Assembly (NCBI RefSeq): GCF_001542815.1
Contig: NZ_CP006992.1
Span: 2,299,501 to 2,363,500, forward strand
Length of the DNA stretch: 64,000 nucleotides
Origin: Methylobacterium sp. AMS5
GTDB taxonomy: Bacteria; Pseudomonadota; Alphaproteobacteria; Rhizobiales; Beijerinckiaceae
Direction: 5' to 3'
Positions within the stretch are counted from its first letter, which is position 1, and every line of letters begins with the position of its first letter. The position numbers and the translations under genes are program-made. The notes below the pieces were generated by a model, which had not been told where the DNA came from, did no database searches, and saw only the letters and a program-made list of their open reading frames with translations. Positions 1 to 9,161 of this stretch are shown piece by piece.

Positions 1-565
1 ACTGGTGCAGCAGGTAGCCGTGGGCGCCGTGCAGCTCGACGGCGTCGATGCCGAGGCGCATGGCGCGCTTGGCCGTGGCGACGAAGCCGTCGCGTACCCG
101 CTTCAACCCCCCCGCGTCGAGGGCGTGCGGCGGCACCTCGCCCTCCGCGTGGGGCACCGCCGAGGGTGCCTCGGTCTGCCAGCCGTCGGGGGCGTCCGGG
201 GCGATCTGGGCGCCGCCCTCCCAAGGCGCGCGGCTCGACGCCTTGCGGCCGGCATGGTTGATCTGGATCGCCACCGGGATCGGCGCATAGCCGCGCACCG
301 CGTCGAGCACGCGGGCCAGGGCCCGCTCGGTGGCGTCGTCGTAGAGGCCGAGATCGCCGGGTGAGATCCGCGCCTCGGGCGAGACCGCCGTCGCCTCCAG
401 GGTCAGGAGCCCGGCGCCCGACTGCGCGAGCTGGCCGAGATGCATCAGGTGCCAGTCGGTCGCCGCGCCGGCCAGCGCCGAATACTGGCACATCGGCGCA
501 ATGAGGATGCGGTTCTCGAGCTCCAGGTCGTCCAGGCGCAGGGGCTCGAACAGGCGGGCTGACAT
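1..565 (-). CDS. NADH:flavin oxidoreductase (Old Yellow Enzyme, YqjM-like), C-terminus cut by window edge
   Basis: FMN-dependent ene-reductase of the Old Yellow Enzyme family, expected to reduce activated C=C bonds with NAD(P)H in the cytosol. The first 188 residues are visible and begin MSARLFEPLRLDDLELENRI. An early APMCQYSA segment carries the cysteine typical of the YqjM subclass (about residue 25). INHAGRKAS follows in the middle, and the HGAH pair that holds the substrate oxygen lies near the edge. The gene runs off the left end, so nearly half the protein is not seen. It is divergent from the glutathione-transferase-like gene at 735. Confidence 0.9.
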   Translation of the reverse strand, partial: MSARLFEPLRLDDLELENRILIAPMCQYSALAGAATDWHLMHLGQLAQSGAGLLTLEATAVSPEARISPGDLGLYDDATERALARVLDAVRGYAPIPVAIQINHAGRKASSRAPWEGGAQIAPDAPDGWQTEAPSAVPHAEGEVPPHALDAGGLKRVRDGFVATAKRAMRLGIDAVELHGAHGYLLHQ

Positions 566-734
566 CGGCAGGCTCCGGTCGCGGTGGCGGCGATTGGCGG
601 CCTATCTGGGATACGCTGCCCCCGGCCGCCAGCCCGAAACCGCGCATGGGACGCCTGAGATCCTTGTTGCAGGCTTCCCCCGGCGGTGGACTCCTCCATC
701 TCACCCGTTGCGTAACGCGGAAGGACCATTCGGG

Positions 735-1724
735 ATGGGATTGCTGGTCGAGGGCGCGTGGCACGACAAGGGCTACGACACTGCCAAGTCCGGCGGGCGC
801 TTCGAGCGCTCGGCCGCCGCCTTCCGGAATTGGGTCACGCCCGATGGCACCCCCGGCCCGACGGGGGAGGGCGGGTTCATCGGCGAGGCGGAACGCTATC
901 ATCTCATCGTCGCGCTCGCCTGCCCCTGGGCGCACCGCACGCTGATCGTCCGCCGTCTGAAACGGTTGGAGGCCATCACCGTCTCGGTGGTCTCCCCGTA
1001 CATGCGCGAGGAGGGCTGGGTCTTCCGGGCCGAGGAGGAGGGCGGGGTGCCGGGCTCGACCGCCGATCCGCTGTTCGGCGCCAAGCGGCTCTACGAGATC
1101 TATGTCCGGGCCAAGCCCGACTATTCCGGCCGCGTCACCGTGCCGGTGCTATGGGACAAAGAGCGTGAGACCATCGTCTCGAACGAGTCGGCCGAGATCA
1201 TCCGCATGCTGAACGGCGCCTTCGGTGCGGGCGGGCCGGACCTCTACCCGGAGGCCCTTCGCAGTGCGATCGATGCCGTCAACGAACGCGTCTACGACCG
1301 GGTCAACAACGGCGTCTACAAGGCGGGTTTCGCGACAAAGCAGGACGCTTACGAGGACGCCTTCACCGCCTTGTTCTCGGAGCTCGACGCGCTCGAAGAC
1401 CGGCTCGGCCGGCAGCGCTACCTCTGCGGATCGGTGCTCACCGAGGCCGATATCCGCCTGTTCACCACGCTGGTGCGGTTCGATGCGGTCTATGTCGGGC
1501 ACTTCAAGTGCAACCGGCAGCGGATTGCCGACTACCCCAACCTCTCGAACTATCTCCGCGACCTCTACGCCCTGCCGGGCGTGGCGGAGACGGTGAACCT
1601 CGATCAGATCAAGCGCCACTATTACGGCAGCCATCCCGGCATCAACCCGACCGGGATCGTGCCGCTCGGCCCCGAACTCGATTTCGCTGCGCCCAACGAT
1701 CGCGCCCTGCGCTTCGGCGGTTGA
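735..1724 (+). CDS. yqjG: Glutathionyl-hydroquinone reductase (Xi-class GST, YqjG/PcpF type)
   Basis: Cytosolic enzyme of 329 residues that removes glutathione from glutathionyl-hydroquinones. A thioredoxin-like N-terminal half carries the family motif ACPWAHRT with the catalytic cysteine at residue 63, the same position as in E. coli YqjG. A helical GST C-terminal half follows and ends with the conserved HYYGSHPGINPTGIVP tail. The frame is open further upstream, but homology starts at MGLLVEGAWHDKGYD, so ATG 735 was chosen. The family assignment is secure; the physiological quinone is unknown. Confidence 0.93.
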   Translation: MGLLVEGAWHDKGYDTAKSGGRFERSAAAFRNWVTPDGTPGPTGEGGFIGEAERYHLIVALACPWAHRTLIVRRLKRLEAITVSVVSPYMREEGWVFRAEEEGGVPGSTADPLFGAKRLYEIYVRAKPDYSGRVTVPVLWDKERETIVSNESAEIIRMLNGAFGAGGPDLYPEALRSAIDAVNERVYDRVNNGVYKAGFATKQDAYEDAFTALFSELDALEDRLGRQRYLCGSVLTEADIRLFTTLVRFDAVYVGHFKCNRQRIADYPNLSNYLRDLYALPGVAETVNLDQIKRHYYGSHPGINPTGIVPLGPELDFAAPNDRALRFGG

Positions 1725-1795
1725 ACCCGAACCGACGCAGGAAATATTCCCAGCGACAACCGGCAGCGAATGCCGATCAGGAGGAACATCACGCC

Positions 1796-2311
1796 ATGAC
1801 GATCCGCTCGCACGCACCCCTTCTCGCCCTTCTCGGCCTGATCGCCGCCGGTCCGGCCTCGGCCCAGCAGGGCGCCGAGGTGGCGATCACCGGCCGATGC
1901 GAGCGGCTGGTGATCGGCGGTCTCGACATCACGCAGAACTGCAAGGAACAGCTCGTCAACACGGTCTCGCGCGGGCGCACGACCTTCGACTTCGCCGCCT
2001 GGGACGGACAATCCCTGAGCTTCAGCGGCGCGGGCACGCAGCACGAGCAGACGGAGGAGACCGAGCAGCTCCAGCCGATCAGCCTCGTCGTGCCCGGCAT
2101 GAAGAACAAGGAGGGCATCGTCCGCACCCCCGCGCCCGCGGTCGGCGCTTGCAAGTTCTCGAAGCCGGAACCCGGCAAGACCATGATCGCCTGCGAGGCG
2201 ACCTCGCAGGGCAAGACCTATGCAGGCGTCTTCATCACCGAGACCAAAGCCGGCGCCGAACCGGGCAAGGAGGGCGCGAAGGACGGTTCGACCAATTCGC
2301 CGAAGCCCTGA
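1796..2311 (+). CDS. Small secreted protein of unknown function
   Basis: 171 residues. A clear signal peptide ends at GPASAQQ (about residue 23), so the product is probably periplasmic. The mature part has three cysteines, each well separated, and a lysine/glutamate-rich tail. A strong AGGAGG lies a few bases before ATG 1796 and settles the start. It follows yqjG by 71 bp and could be read with it. No known domain was recognised. Confidence 0.8.
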   Translation: MTIRSHAPLLALLGLIAAGPASAQQGAEVAITGRCERLVIGGLDITQNCKEQLVNTVSRGRTTFDFAAWDGQSLSFSGAGTQHEQTEETEQLQPISLVVPGMKNKEGIVRTPAPAVGACKFSKPEPGKTMIACEATSQGKTYAGVFITETKAGAEPGKEGAKDGSTNSPKP

Positions 2312-2547
2312 ACCGCCGGTCTTGCCCGACGCGCGTGCCGGCCGTGCGGTGACCGGACACGCGGCGTCGTCCGCGTGATGACACGCGCTCTTTCGCCGAG
2401 CCGGCCCCGGTCCGGCGCAAGAGCGCTCCGGCGAGCGCGAAAACGTCTGGTCAGCCGCGCCGCCAAGCCCCATGTAACGGAACGATGCGCCGCACGAACC
2501 TGCGCTGCCCGCATCGACGTGCGTTCTGTGAATCTTCCGAGGGCTCC

Positions 2548-3456
2548 ATGCTCGAAGCCAACGCCGCCGCCGGCGCCCCCGTCGACGGCCTCATCAAGGA
2601 CACCACCACGGCGGGGTTCCGGCAGGATGTCATCGCCGAGTCGATGAACCAGCCGGTGATCGTCGATTTCTGGGCGCCGTGGTGCGGCCCGTGCAAGCAA
2701 CTCACGCCGGTCCTCGAGAAGGTGGTGCGGGCGTCGGGCGGCCGGGTGAAGCTCGCCAAGCTCAACATCGACGAGCATCCCGGCGTCTGGCAGCAGATCG
2801 GCCAGCAGCTCGGCCTGCAATCGATCCCCGCCGTGATCGCGATCGACCGCGGCCGTCCGGTGGATGCCTTCATGGGCGCCGTGCCGGAATCCGAAGTGCG
2901 CGCCTTCGTCGATCGGCTCGCCGGCCCGTCCGAGATCGATCAGGTGCTGGAGGAGGCCGCCGCGGTCGCCTCCGCGGGCGATCTTCCCGCCGCCTCCGAA
3001 CTCTACGCCGCGGTTCTGCGCGAGGAGCCGGAGAACCTGAAGGCCATCGCCGGGCTCGCCAAGACTCAGCTCGAACTCGGTGAGACCGAGGGCGCCAAGC
3101 AGGTTCTCGCCATGGCGCCGGCGGACAAGGCCGACGACCCGCTGTTCGCGGGTGTCCGCGCGGCCCTCGAACTCGCCGAACAGGCCGGGAGCCTGGGCGA
3201 CCTCGCCGCGCTGCAGAAGCGCATCGAGGCCGACCCGAGCGACTTCCAGGCCCGTTTCGATCTCGCACTGGGCCTCAACGCGGCGGGCAAGCGCGAGGAG
3301 GCGGTCGATCAGCTCGTCGCCATCGCCCGCGCCGACCGGAGCTGGAACGAGGATGCGGCGCGCAAGCAACTGCTCCAGTTCTTCGAGGCGTGGGGCCTGA
3401 TGGACCCCGCTGCGATCCGGGGACGCCGTCAGCTCTCGACGCTGCTGTTCTCGTGA
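2548..3456 (+). CDS. cnoX: Thioredoxin-domain co-chaperone CnoX (YbbN)
   Basis: 302 residues. The N-terminal thioredoxin fold has an intact WCGPC motif at residues 45-49. The rest is a TPR-like helical region (about 125-300) beginning around the PSEIDQVLEEAAA segment. This matches CnoX/YbbN, a holdase that protects substrates under oxidative chlorine stress and passes them to chaperones. The E. coli protein lacks the redox CxxC, but alphaproteobacterial members keep it and can also act as thiol reductases. It is followed by the LON-domain and Trm112 genes on the same strand, an apparent proteostasis/translation operon. Confidence 0.92.
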   Translation: MLEANAAAGAPVDGLIKDTTTAGFRQDVIAESMNQPVIVDFWAPWCGPCKQLTPVLEKVVRASGGRVKLAKLNIDEHPGVWQQIGQQLGLQSIPAVIAIDRGRPVDAFMGAVPESEVRAFVDRLAGPSEIDQVLEEAAAVASAGDLPAASELYAAVLREEPENLKAIAGLAKTQLELGETEGAKQVLAMAPADKADDPLFAGVRAALELAEQAGSLGDLAALQKRIEADPSDFQARFDLALGLNAAGKREEAVDQLVAIARADRSWNEDAARKQLLQFFEAWGLMDPAAIRGRRQLSTLLFS

Positions 3457-3541
3457 GCCACTGCCTCCGCGAGAACGCCGGGGCGACCGAAGCGGCCGGA
3501 TGCGGTGCTCCCCATCCGGTCCCACAGCAGGAAAGCCGCGC

Positions 3542-4210
3542 ATGAGCCCGCAGCCGAGCTGCAAGTCGCCGGCGGATTGCCCCGCCGTCATCCCGATCTT
3601 CCCGCTGCCGGGGGCGCTGCTCCTGCCGCGGGGACAGATGCCGCTCAACATCTTCGAGCCGCGCTATCTCGCCATGGTGGACGACGCGCTGCGCTCCGAG
3701 CGGATCATCGGCATGATCCAGCCGGACGCCGACGGGGCCGGCTCGCCGCTCAGCCCCCGGCTCTACCGGGTCGGCTGCGCCGGGCGGATCAGCCAGTTCG
3801 CCGAGACCGGCGACGGCCGCTACCTGATCTCGCTCACCGGTGTCAGCCGCTTCCGGGTCGAGAACGAACTCTCCGTCACCACTGCCTACCGCCGCTGCCA
3901 AGTCTCCTACGACGCCTTCGCCCAGGATTTCGAGGCGCGGGCGGGGGAGGAGGCGGTCGATCGCGAGAGCGTGCTGCAGACCCTGCGCAACTTCGTCGAT
4001 GCCAACGAGCTTCAGGTCGATTGGGCCGGCATCGACGAGGCGTCGAACGAGGCTCTGGTCAACGCGCTCTGCATGATGAGCCCGTTCGGCGTGCGCGAGA
4101 AACAGGCGATGCTGGAAGCGCCCGACCTGAAGACGCGGGCCGAGGTGCTCGTCGCCGTCACCGAAATGGAGCTGGTGCGCGCCAGCGGCTCCGAGCCGAC
4201 GCTGCAGTAA
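3542..4210 (+). CDS. LON substrate-binding domain protein (stand-alone Lon N-terminal domain)
   Basis: 222 residues covering only the N-terminal substrate-recognition domain of Lon; there is no AAA+ or protease part. The segment [19 protein letters not shown], then NIFEPRY, is the family signature, followed by a beta-rich region and a helical end. Alphaproteobacteria usually carry it between cnoX and a Trm112 gene, as here. A role in presenting substrates to a protease or in proteostasis is inferred from context only. ATG 3542 is 85 bp after cnoX. Confidence 0.88.
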   Translation: MSPQPSCKSPADCPAVIPIFPLPGALLLPRGQMPLNIFEPRYLAMVDDALRSERIIGMIQPDADGAGSPLSPRLYRVGCAGRISQFAETGDGRYLISLTGVSRFRVENELSVTTAYRRCQVSYDAFAQDFEARAGEEAVDRESVLQTLRNFVDANELQVDWAGIDEASNEALVNALCMMSPFGVREKQAMLEAPDLKTRAEVLVAVTEMELVRASGSEPTLQ

Positions 4211-4216
4211 TATCAA

Positions 4217-4248
4217 GGGCTCCCGACCTTCTGGCGGTCGGGGAGCCC
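4217..4248 (+). other. Intergenic hairpin between LON-domain gene and Trm112 gene
   Basis: A GGGCTCCCGACC arm and a GGTCGGGGAGCCC arm pair with one bulged base across a 7-base loop. No T-run follows, so it is more likely a processing or attenuation hairpin inside the operon than a full terminator. Confidence 0.5.
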
Positions 4249-4268
4249 GCCCACCGGAAGCGAACATC

Positions 4269-4475
4269 ATGGCCGATACGCCCACCCCCACCGTCGAAGC
4301 GACCCGGGTCGATCCCCGCCTGCTCGAACTTCTGGTCTGCCCGCTGACCAAGGAGTCGCTGGAATATGACGCCGCCCGCGAGGAGCTGATCAGCCGCTCC
4401 GCCAAGCTGGCCTACCCGATCCGCGACGGCATCCCGATCATGCTGCCGGAAGAGGCGCGTTCCCTGACGGAGTAA
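4269..4475 (+). CDS. Trm112 family protein (UPF0434)
   Basis: 68 residues. It matches the bacterial UPF0434/Trm112 family: [19 protein letters not shown] near the start and a [16 protein letters not shown] end. In eukaryotes and archaea Trm112 activates methyltransferases acting on tRNA, rRNA and release factor; bacterial members are assumed to be small methyltransferase partners or zinc-ribbon-like proteins. Only one cysteine (CPL) is present, so the zinc site is incomplete, which is usual for this group. It is the last gene of the cnoX-LON-Trm112 run and is followed by a palindrome and a terminator. Confidence 0.9.
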   Translation: MADTPTPTVEATRVDPRLLELLVCPLTKESLEYDAAREELISRSAKLAYPIRDGIPIMLPEEARSLTE

Positions 4476-4488
4476 GGACGCTCGGTTT

Positions 4489-4518
4489 CCCCCTCTCCCC
4501 GCATGCGGGGAGAGGGGG
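4489..4518. repeat. 30-bp perfect palindrome
   Basis: CCCCCTCTCCCC, GCATGC and GGGGAGAGGGGG form a complete self-complementary sequence of 30 bases just after the Trm112 stop codon. With almost no loop it should extrude or pair strongly as RNA. It looks like a dispersed intergenic repeat rather than a terminator, because no T-run follows. Confidence 0.7.
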
Positions 4519-4557
4519 AGCGTTCGGCGGCCCTGGTTTGATTCAACAATAGAGAAA

Positions 4558-4590
4558 GGGCGCCCGGCTTTCGCCGGACGCCCTTCTTCG
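4558..4590. terminator. Bidirectional rho-independent terminator between Trm112 and Tim44-like genes
   Basis: GGGCGCCCGGC and GCCGGACGCCC arms pair around a TTTC loop with one mismatch. A T-rich TTCTTCGTT follows on the plus strand. On the minus strand the opposite side reads CTTTCTCTATT. It sits between two convergent genes. Confidence 0.75.
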
Positions 4591-4608
4591 TTGGTACGAT
4601 CGGGACGG

Positions 4609-5556
4609 TTACCGTCCCTGCTGGATCGCCGAGAGCAGCCACGGGCCGCCGGGCTCGCGCACGAAGGTCCAGAACTCCTTGGCCTCCTGCGGGCCATTCT
4701 CGACATGGCGGTTGGAAGCCCGCTCGAACACCTCGTCGCGCAGCGAGAAGCGCATGGCGACGGTTGCGAACTCCACCGGGCCCTCACGCCACGCCTCGGA
4801 CAGGTCGCCCTGGAGAAGCTTCACGTCCGAGATCCGGTTGACCACGCCGCGGGCGGCGTTGGCGCGCAGATCTTCCTCGAAGTAGTTCACCATCTCCGGG
4901 GTCGCGAGACGGCGCAGGGCGGCCACGTCCTCACGGCCATAGGCACCCTGGATTTCCTGAAGGGAGCGCTCGAAGGCCTGGAAGTCGTCCGGCTGGACCT
5001 GGACCGGTTGGACGGGCTGCGGACGGCCGCCGCCCATCGGATTCACACCGGGATTCATGCCCCCCTGCGGCGGCAGGCCGGAGCGGGCATGGGGCGCGTT
5101 GCCGGCCATGGCGGGCTGGCCCTCCTGACGGCGACGGAAGAAGCGCACCGCCATCATCACGAGGAAGGCGATCAGGCCGATCTGGAAGATCAGGCCGATG
5201 AACGAGCCGATGCCGCCGAGACCGCCGGAGAAGCCGGCACCCAGCAGGGCGCCGAGAAGGCCGGCGCCGAGCATGCCACCGAGAAAGCCGCCGCCGAAGC
5301 GCCGACCCTGGCTCGAGGCCGTCATGCCGGGATTGTTGAAGCCGGGGCTCGGGCTCGTCTGCGAGCGCTGGATCGGTCCCATTGCGCCCGGCGAGGTCGC
5401 GGTGGAGGGCGGTGCGCTGAAGGTCTTCGAGCCACGCGAGCCCATGCCGCCACCGCCGCCCGGCCGCGCATCGACGGCGGGCGCCGCGAGGGCGAGCGAA
5501 GCCGCAAGCGCAAGGAGGGTCACGACGCGCCGACGGCGCGCGGGGGAGGATGCCAT
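4609..5556 (-). CDS. Tim44-like domain membrane protein
   Basis: 315 residues. The N-terminus is a signal or anchor helix ending near APAVDARPGG. A glycine-rich linker and a transmembrane segment follow (GLIFQIGLIAFLVMMAVRFF, about 120-140). The C-terminal Tim44-like domain runs from about 190 to the end, with the DVAALRRLATPEMVNYFEEDL core. Bacterial Tim44-like proteins are membrane-attached and poorly characterised; they are related to mitochondrial Tim44 and to TimA of alphaproteobacteria. The gene stands alone on its strand and is convergent with the Trm112 gene. Confidence 0.87.
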   Translation of the reverse strand: MASSPARRRRVVTLLALAASLALAAPAVDARPGGGGGMGSRGSKTFSAPPSTATSPGAMGPIQRSQTSPSPGFNNPGMTASSQGRRFGGGFLGGMLGAGLLGALLGAGFSGGLGGIGSFIGLIFQIGLIAFLVMMAVRFFRRRQEGQPAMAGNAPHARSGLPPQGGMNPGVNPMGGGRPQPVQPVQVQPDDFQAFERSLQEIQGAYGREDVAALRRLATPEMVNYFEEDLRANAARGVVNRISDVKLLQGDLSEAWREGPVEFATVAMRFSLRDEVFERASNRHVENGPQEAKEFWTFVREPGGPWLLSAIQQGR

Positions 5557-5757
5557 GGGTCAAAACCTCGTGGTGAGCGTGAAGGGGAACAATTGCCCCT
5601 TTAAGATGGTGGCGTCCGAGCGGGATTTTTAGTCCCGATCCAGGGGTGAGTTTCGAACGGTTAAGAGTGTCTCACGATCCGCCACGCTCTGGCACGTGTC
5701 CGTTTTTCCAAAGCGAGCGTCGAGGCGTCCCGAGACGGGCGCCTGCGGGGTCGGGCG

Positions 5758-6873
5758 TCACCGGGCTGCCGGGAAAACCAGCCGTACGGTCGCGCCCTCG
5801 CCGGGCCGGCTCTCGATGGAGATCGTGCCGTTCTGGCGCTTCATCAGGCCGTGCACGATGGCGAGCCCCGCACCGCGGCCGGATTCGCGGGTGGTGGCGA
5901 AGGGAGCGAGCGCCCGCGACAGCATCTCCGGGGACAGGCCGTGCCCGGTATCCGCGACCGTGAGACCGACGGCCCCGGCCTCCGGGCGCTGGAGCGAGCG
6001 GTCGCCCGGCTCGATGGCGAACAGCGCGACGCGGATGCGGCCGTGACCGGACATCGCCTCGCAGGCATTGGCGAGGATGTGGCCAAGGGCGAGTTCGAGC
6101 TGAACCGGATTGCACAGGGCCGGCGGCAGGTCGTCCGGGATCGAAAGGTCGAGCTGGATCCCGGCCGGCAGGGTGGGGCGCAGCCGGTCGAGACCGAACC
6201 GCACCGCTGCGGCGAGATCGACCGGGCGCAGGTCGGGCGCGATCCGCCGGGAATGGGCGAGGAGCTGGCGGGTGAGCACGGCGGCCCGCTCCGACGCCTC
6301 GGTGGAGCGGATGATGGCCCGCTGGACGAAGGGCTCGGGCCGGTCGCCGAGGCGCCGCTTGAGCCCGTCGATGTAGCCGATCAGGATTTGCAGGAAGTTG
6401 TTGAACTCGTGCGCGACGCTGTTGGTGAGGAGGCCGAGCGCCTCGCGCTGCCGCGACAGGGCGAGGGCGTCCTCGGCATCCCGCCGCCGTGTCACGTCCG
6501 CGATCTGGCCGAGAAAGCGGGGGGAGCCCTCGCCGGGGAGAACCGTGAGGTGGATCTCGCCCCAGAACGAGGCGCCGCCGTTGCGGCCGAACAGCAGCTC
6601 GGCGCTCTGTGCCTCGCCGCGGGCCAGGGCCTCGCGCAAGGGCGCCCAGCCCGCGTGATTGCCGTGGTGGCAGGTAAGCACCTCGATCCCGTGGCCGACC
6701 AAAGCGGCCTCGTCGAAGCCGGTCAGCGCCAGCAAGGCGGGGTTGACGCCCGCGATCGTCGGCCCGGCCTCCGATCCCGCCAGGATGAGCGCGGGCAGGG
6801 GGAGCAAGGCGAGGAAGCCCGTCTCGGCTCCCCCTTCCGGGGGGGGAGAGGCCGCGGCGCCGGACAACATCAT
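5758..6873 (-). CDS. Soluble PAS-domain sensor histidine kinase (orphan)
   Basis: 371 residues with no transmembrane helix, so a cytosolic sensor is likely. A PAS fold spans about 25-130 (AGVNPALLALTGFDEAALVG, then a PAC-like GQIADVTRRR). The dimerisation/phosphoacceptor segment has its histidine in VAHEFNNFLQ, the variant seen in HWE/NtrB-like hybrid kinases. The HATPase region contains NPVQLELALGHILANACEAM (N box), VADTGHGLS (G1) and GRGAGLAIVHGLM (G2). No response regulator lies nearby. ATG codons at 6873 and 6870 are equally good starts. Confidence 0.88.
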   Translation of the reverse strand: MMLSGAAASPPPEGGAETGFLALLPLPALILAGSEAGPTIAGVNPALLALTGFDEAALVGHGIEVLTCHHGNHAGWAPLREALARGEAQSAELLFGRNGGASFWGEIHLTVLPGEGSPRFLGQIADVTRRRDAEDALALSRQREALGLLTNSVAHEFNNFLQILIGYIDGLKRRLGDRPEPFVQRAIIRSTEASERAAVLTRQLLAHSRRIAPDLRPVDLAAAVRFGLDRLRPTLPAGIQLDLSIPDDLPPALCNPVQLELALGHILANACEAMSGHGRIRVALFAIEPGDRSLQRPEAGAVGLTVADTGHGLSPEMLSRALAPFATTRESGRGAGLAIVHGLMKRQNGTISIESRPGEGATVRLVFPAAR

Positions 6874-7000
6874 GCGGCGGCGCCGACATGAGAGAGGGCG
6901 TTGGCAGGAGGCGACGAGGCCCGGCGGGCGATGGGACGTCTCATGGATGGTCCGGAGCGCGGCAGGGGCATGGCCGTCAACGCTCGAAAGTCGATCCGGA

Positions 7001-7705
7001 TCAGCGGTTGGCGGTGGTGACGGGCGAGGTGCCGTTGTCGAGGCCGACCCAGGCCCGGCCGTCCTGTCCCTCGCGCTTGATGAAGCTGTAGCCGGTGCGC
7101 TGCCACGGCAGCACCGCGTTGGTCTTGTTGTCGAGGATCAGGTCGCCCCGGTCGGTGCGCACCATCAGCACCGCGTGGCCCTCGCCGATCTCGTCGATCA
7201 CCACCGTCATGCGCAGCGCCCGACGCGGCAGGCGCCGCTCCACCAGCATCCGGCGCTTGAGGAGCTGGATGTCCTCGCAATCGCCGAAGCCGTCATCGGG
7301 AAAGTCCCAGCGGTCGACGACACCCCAATGGGCCATGTCGGTGATCGGCTTGATGCGGGCGTTGACCCGGCGGTTCACGGTCGTGAGCGTGTTCCACAAA
7401 GCGGGCGTCAGGGCGACGAGCGCCGGCTCGGCGGTATCGACCACACATTCGGACGGGTACCGGGCGCAGAAATCGTTCCAGGCGGCCACGGGCCGGGCCG
7501 GCGCGCCGGCATCGGCGGCGGTGCCCGCTTCGGGCAGGCTGGCGACGGTGCGGGCTTGGCTCGGCTGGACCGGCGCTGCGGCGCCGCCGAGCAGCAGCGT
7601 GGCGCCGACGAGGGACAGATGGGCCGCCCGGCGGAGGCGCCGCCTCACGTTCCCGCGGGGGAACGCCGATCCGTCGCCGACGCTCCGAAGCACCGCGTAC
7701 CGCAT
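7001..7705 (-). CDS. Transglutaminase-like cysteine peptidase (BTLCP family), copy 1
   Basis: 234 residues, exported (a hydrophobic segment at about 28-44 ends near APVQPSQA). The BTLCP catalytic triad is visible: Cys143 in GDCED, His177 in EGHAVL and Asp192 in LDNKTN. Family members are periplasmic proteases such as LapG, which cleaves adhesins under c-di-GMP control, but most alphaproteobacterial members are uncharacterised. No LapD/LapA homologue was seen next to it. The start at 7705 was chosen because it keeps the signal sequence short. It is followed upstream by a close paralogue in the same orientation. Confidence 0.88.
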   Translation of the reverse strand: MRYAVLRSVGDGSAFPRGNVRRRLRRAAHLSLVGATLLLGGAAAPVQPSQARTVASLPEAGTAADAGAPARPVAAWNDFCARYPSECVVDTAEPALVALTPALWNTLTTVNRRVNARIKPITDMAHWGVVDRWDFPDDGFGDCEDIQLLKRRMLVERRLPRRALRMTVVIDEIGEGHAVLMVRTDRGDLILDNKTNAVLPWQRTGYSFIKREGQDGRAWVGLDNGTSPVTTANR

Positions 7706-7911
7706 GGCCGACCGTCCTGCCGCCCCTGTTTCCCAGCAAAGCTTGCACGGGCCGGCGCCCGGCTCAATACGAAAGTGACGGAAGGATGAAGGCGGATTGC
7801 CGCTTATCCGTGCCACCGTGAAACAACCCCGATCAGGCTGGCAATCCGGTCACACCCGCCCGCCCGATCGGCTTCAGCCGTGCGGGAGCGAGCCGCCGAG
7901 CCGGAAGCCGA

Positions 7912-8571
7912 TCAGCGGTTCGCCGTCGTGACGGGCGAGCTGGCCCCGCCGAGCGAAACCCATGCCAGGGCGTCCTGCCCCTCGCGCTTGATGAAGACGT
8001 AGCCGGTCTCGTGCCAGGGCATCACGGCGTTGGTCTTGTTGTCGAGGATGTAGTCGCCGCGATCGGTGACGAGGGTGAGCACGGCATGGCCCTCGCCCTT
8101 CTCGTCGATCACCACCGTCATCCGCATCGCCCGGCGCGGCAGGCCGGCCGCGGCGAGCATCCGGCGCTTGAGGAGCTGGAAGTCCTCGCAATCGCCCGCA
8201 CCGTCCTCGGCGAGATCCCAGCGGTCGGGGCGGCCCCAATGATCCTGATCGGTAATGGGGTCGATCGTCCGGTTCACGCGGCGATTGACCGAGACGATGC
8301 TCGACCAGATGGCGGGGGTGAGGGTGATCCGGGCGGGCTCGTCCCGGTCGAAGGCGCATTCCGCCGGATAGGACTGGCAGAACTCGGTCCAGGCCAGGAT
8401 CGGCTTGGCCGTGGCGCCGGGGGTGAGGCCGACGGTCGCCGCGGGCAGGGCAGCCATCTGCGAGGCCGTCTGTGCCTCGGCGGCGCCGATGAAGCCGACG
8501 CAGAGGGCCAGCAGCGTCAGCATCCCCATCCGGAGACCCGACTTGAAATGACCCGTCCCGGTGGTGCGCAT
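7912..8571 (-). CDS. Transglutaminase-like cysteine peptidase (BTLCP family), copy 2
   Basis: 219 residues with a signal peptide (MLTLLALCVGFIGAAEAQ) and the full triad Cys128, His162 and Asp177. The C-terminal 100 residues are very like copy 1, including the final SPVTTANR, while the first 60 residues differ. The two genes are 206 bp apart, an evident tandem duplication. ATG 8571 places the signal peptide close to the start; the frame extends upstream to 8643 with no matching content. Confidence 0.88.
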   Translation of the reverse strand: MRTTGTGHFKSGLRMGMLTLLALCVGFIGAAEAQTASQMAALPAATVGLTPGATAKPILAWTEFCQSYPAECAFDRDEPARITLTPAIWSSIVSVNRRVNRTIDPITDQDHWGRPDRWDLAEDGAGDCEDFQLLKRRMLAAAGLPRRAMRMTVVIDEKGEGHAVLTLVTDRGDYILDNKTNAVMPWHETGYVFIKREGQDALAWVSLGGASSPVTTANR

Positions 8572-9161
8572 CGTGGCGTTTCCTTCGAACGAGGCCAGGA
8601 TGTCGCCGCATCTCCTCCGCCGCGCTGAAGCCGATCCGCGCAATTTTATCGATTCGCCCCGGCAACGATCCGCTCCTGCGGGAGGGCGAATTGCGGCTCA
8701 CGGATCCGCGGCAAATGCCGGGGATCGCGTTAGGGTTCGGGAAACCCTGACTGCCGCCGCCCGACGGGACCGCGAGCGCACCGGCCACCGCGCTCCGCGC
8801 TGGCGCGACGAGGGGTGGGTCATGCGGCAGGCTTCGCCGCTCTGCTGCGGACGAGGCGGACCTTGGGATGATCCGGAAGAGGGGGCCGGCTTGGGAGAGC
8901 AGGATCAGCCGCACGCCTCGTTCCGGGTCCGGTCATCCCGCCGGACGACCGGGCACCGTCCCTTCGGGCCGGCGATCCTTCGTGTCTCTCACAACACTCC
9001 CGCCGCGCAGTCATCGCCAGAGCGAGAACGGCCAGGGACCGGGAGTTTTATGAGGCACTCTTAAACCTCGGACCCGGCGTGGCGGAACGCTCCGTTCAGG
9101 AGCCGGCCTGCGGGATCGGGTTGTCGGTCGGGCAAGGGCTCCGATGCGGCGCCCCGTCACG
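8572..9161. other. 590-bp gene-free interval with one 80-bp palindromic repeat
   Basis: No convincing gene on either strand. It must hold the promoter of the second BTLCP gene. The only structure seen is the 80-bp inverted-end repeat at 8981-9060, described separately. Confidence 0.6.
8981..9060. repeat. 80-bp imperfect palindromic repeat, copy 1
   Basis: The left end reads CGTGTCTCTCACAACACTCC and the right end GTTTTATGAGGCACTC. Read on the opposite strand, the right end (GAGTGCCTCATAAAAC) matches the left, so the ends are inverted. Length and ends agree with the element at 15147-15226. Confidence 0.6.

Noticed and set aside
8644..9120. Several overlapping open frames on both strands
   Set aside because: They are arginine/proline-rich high-GC frames without starts, ribosome sites or domains.
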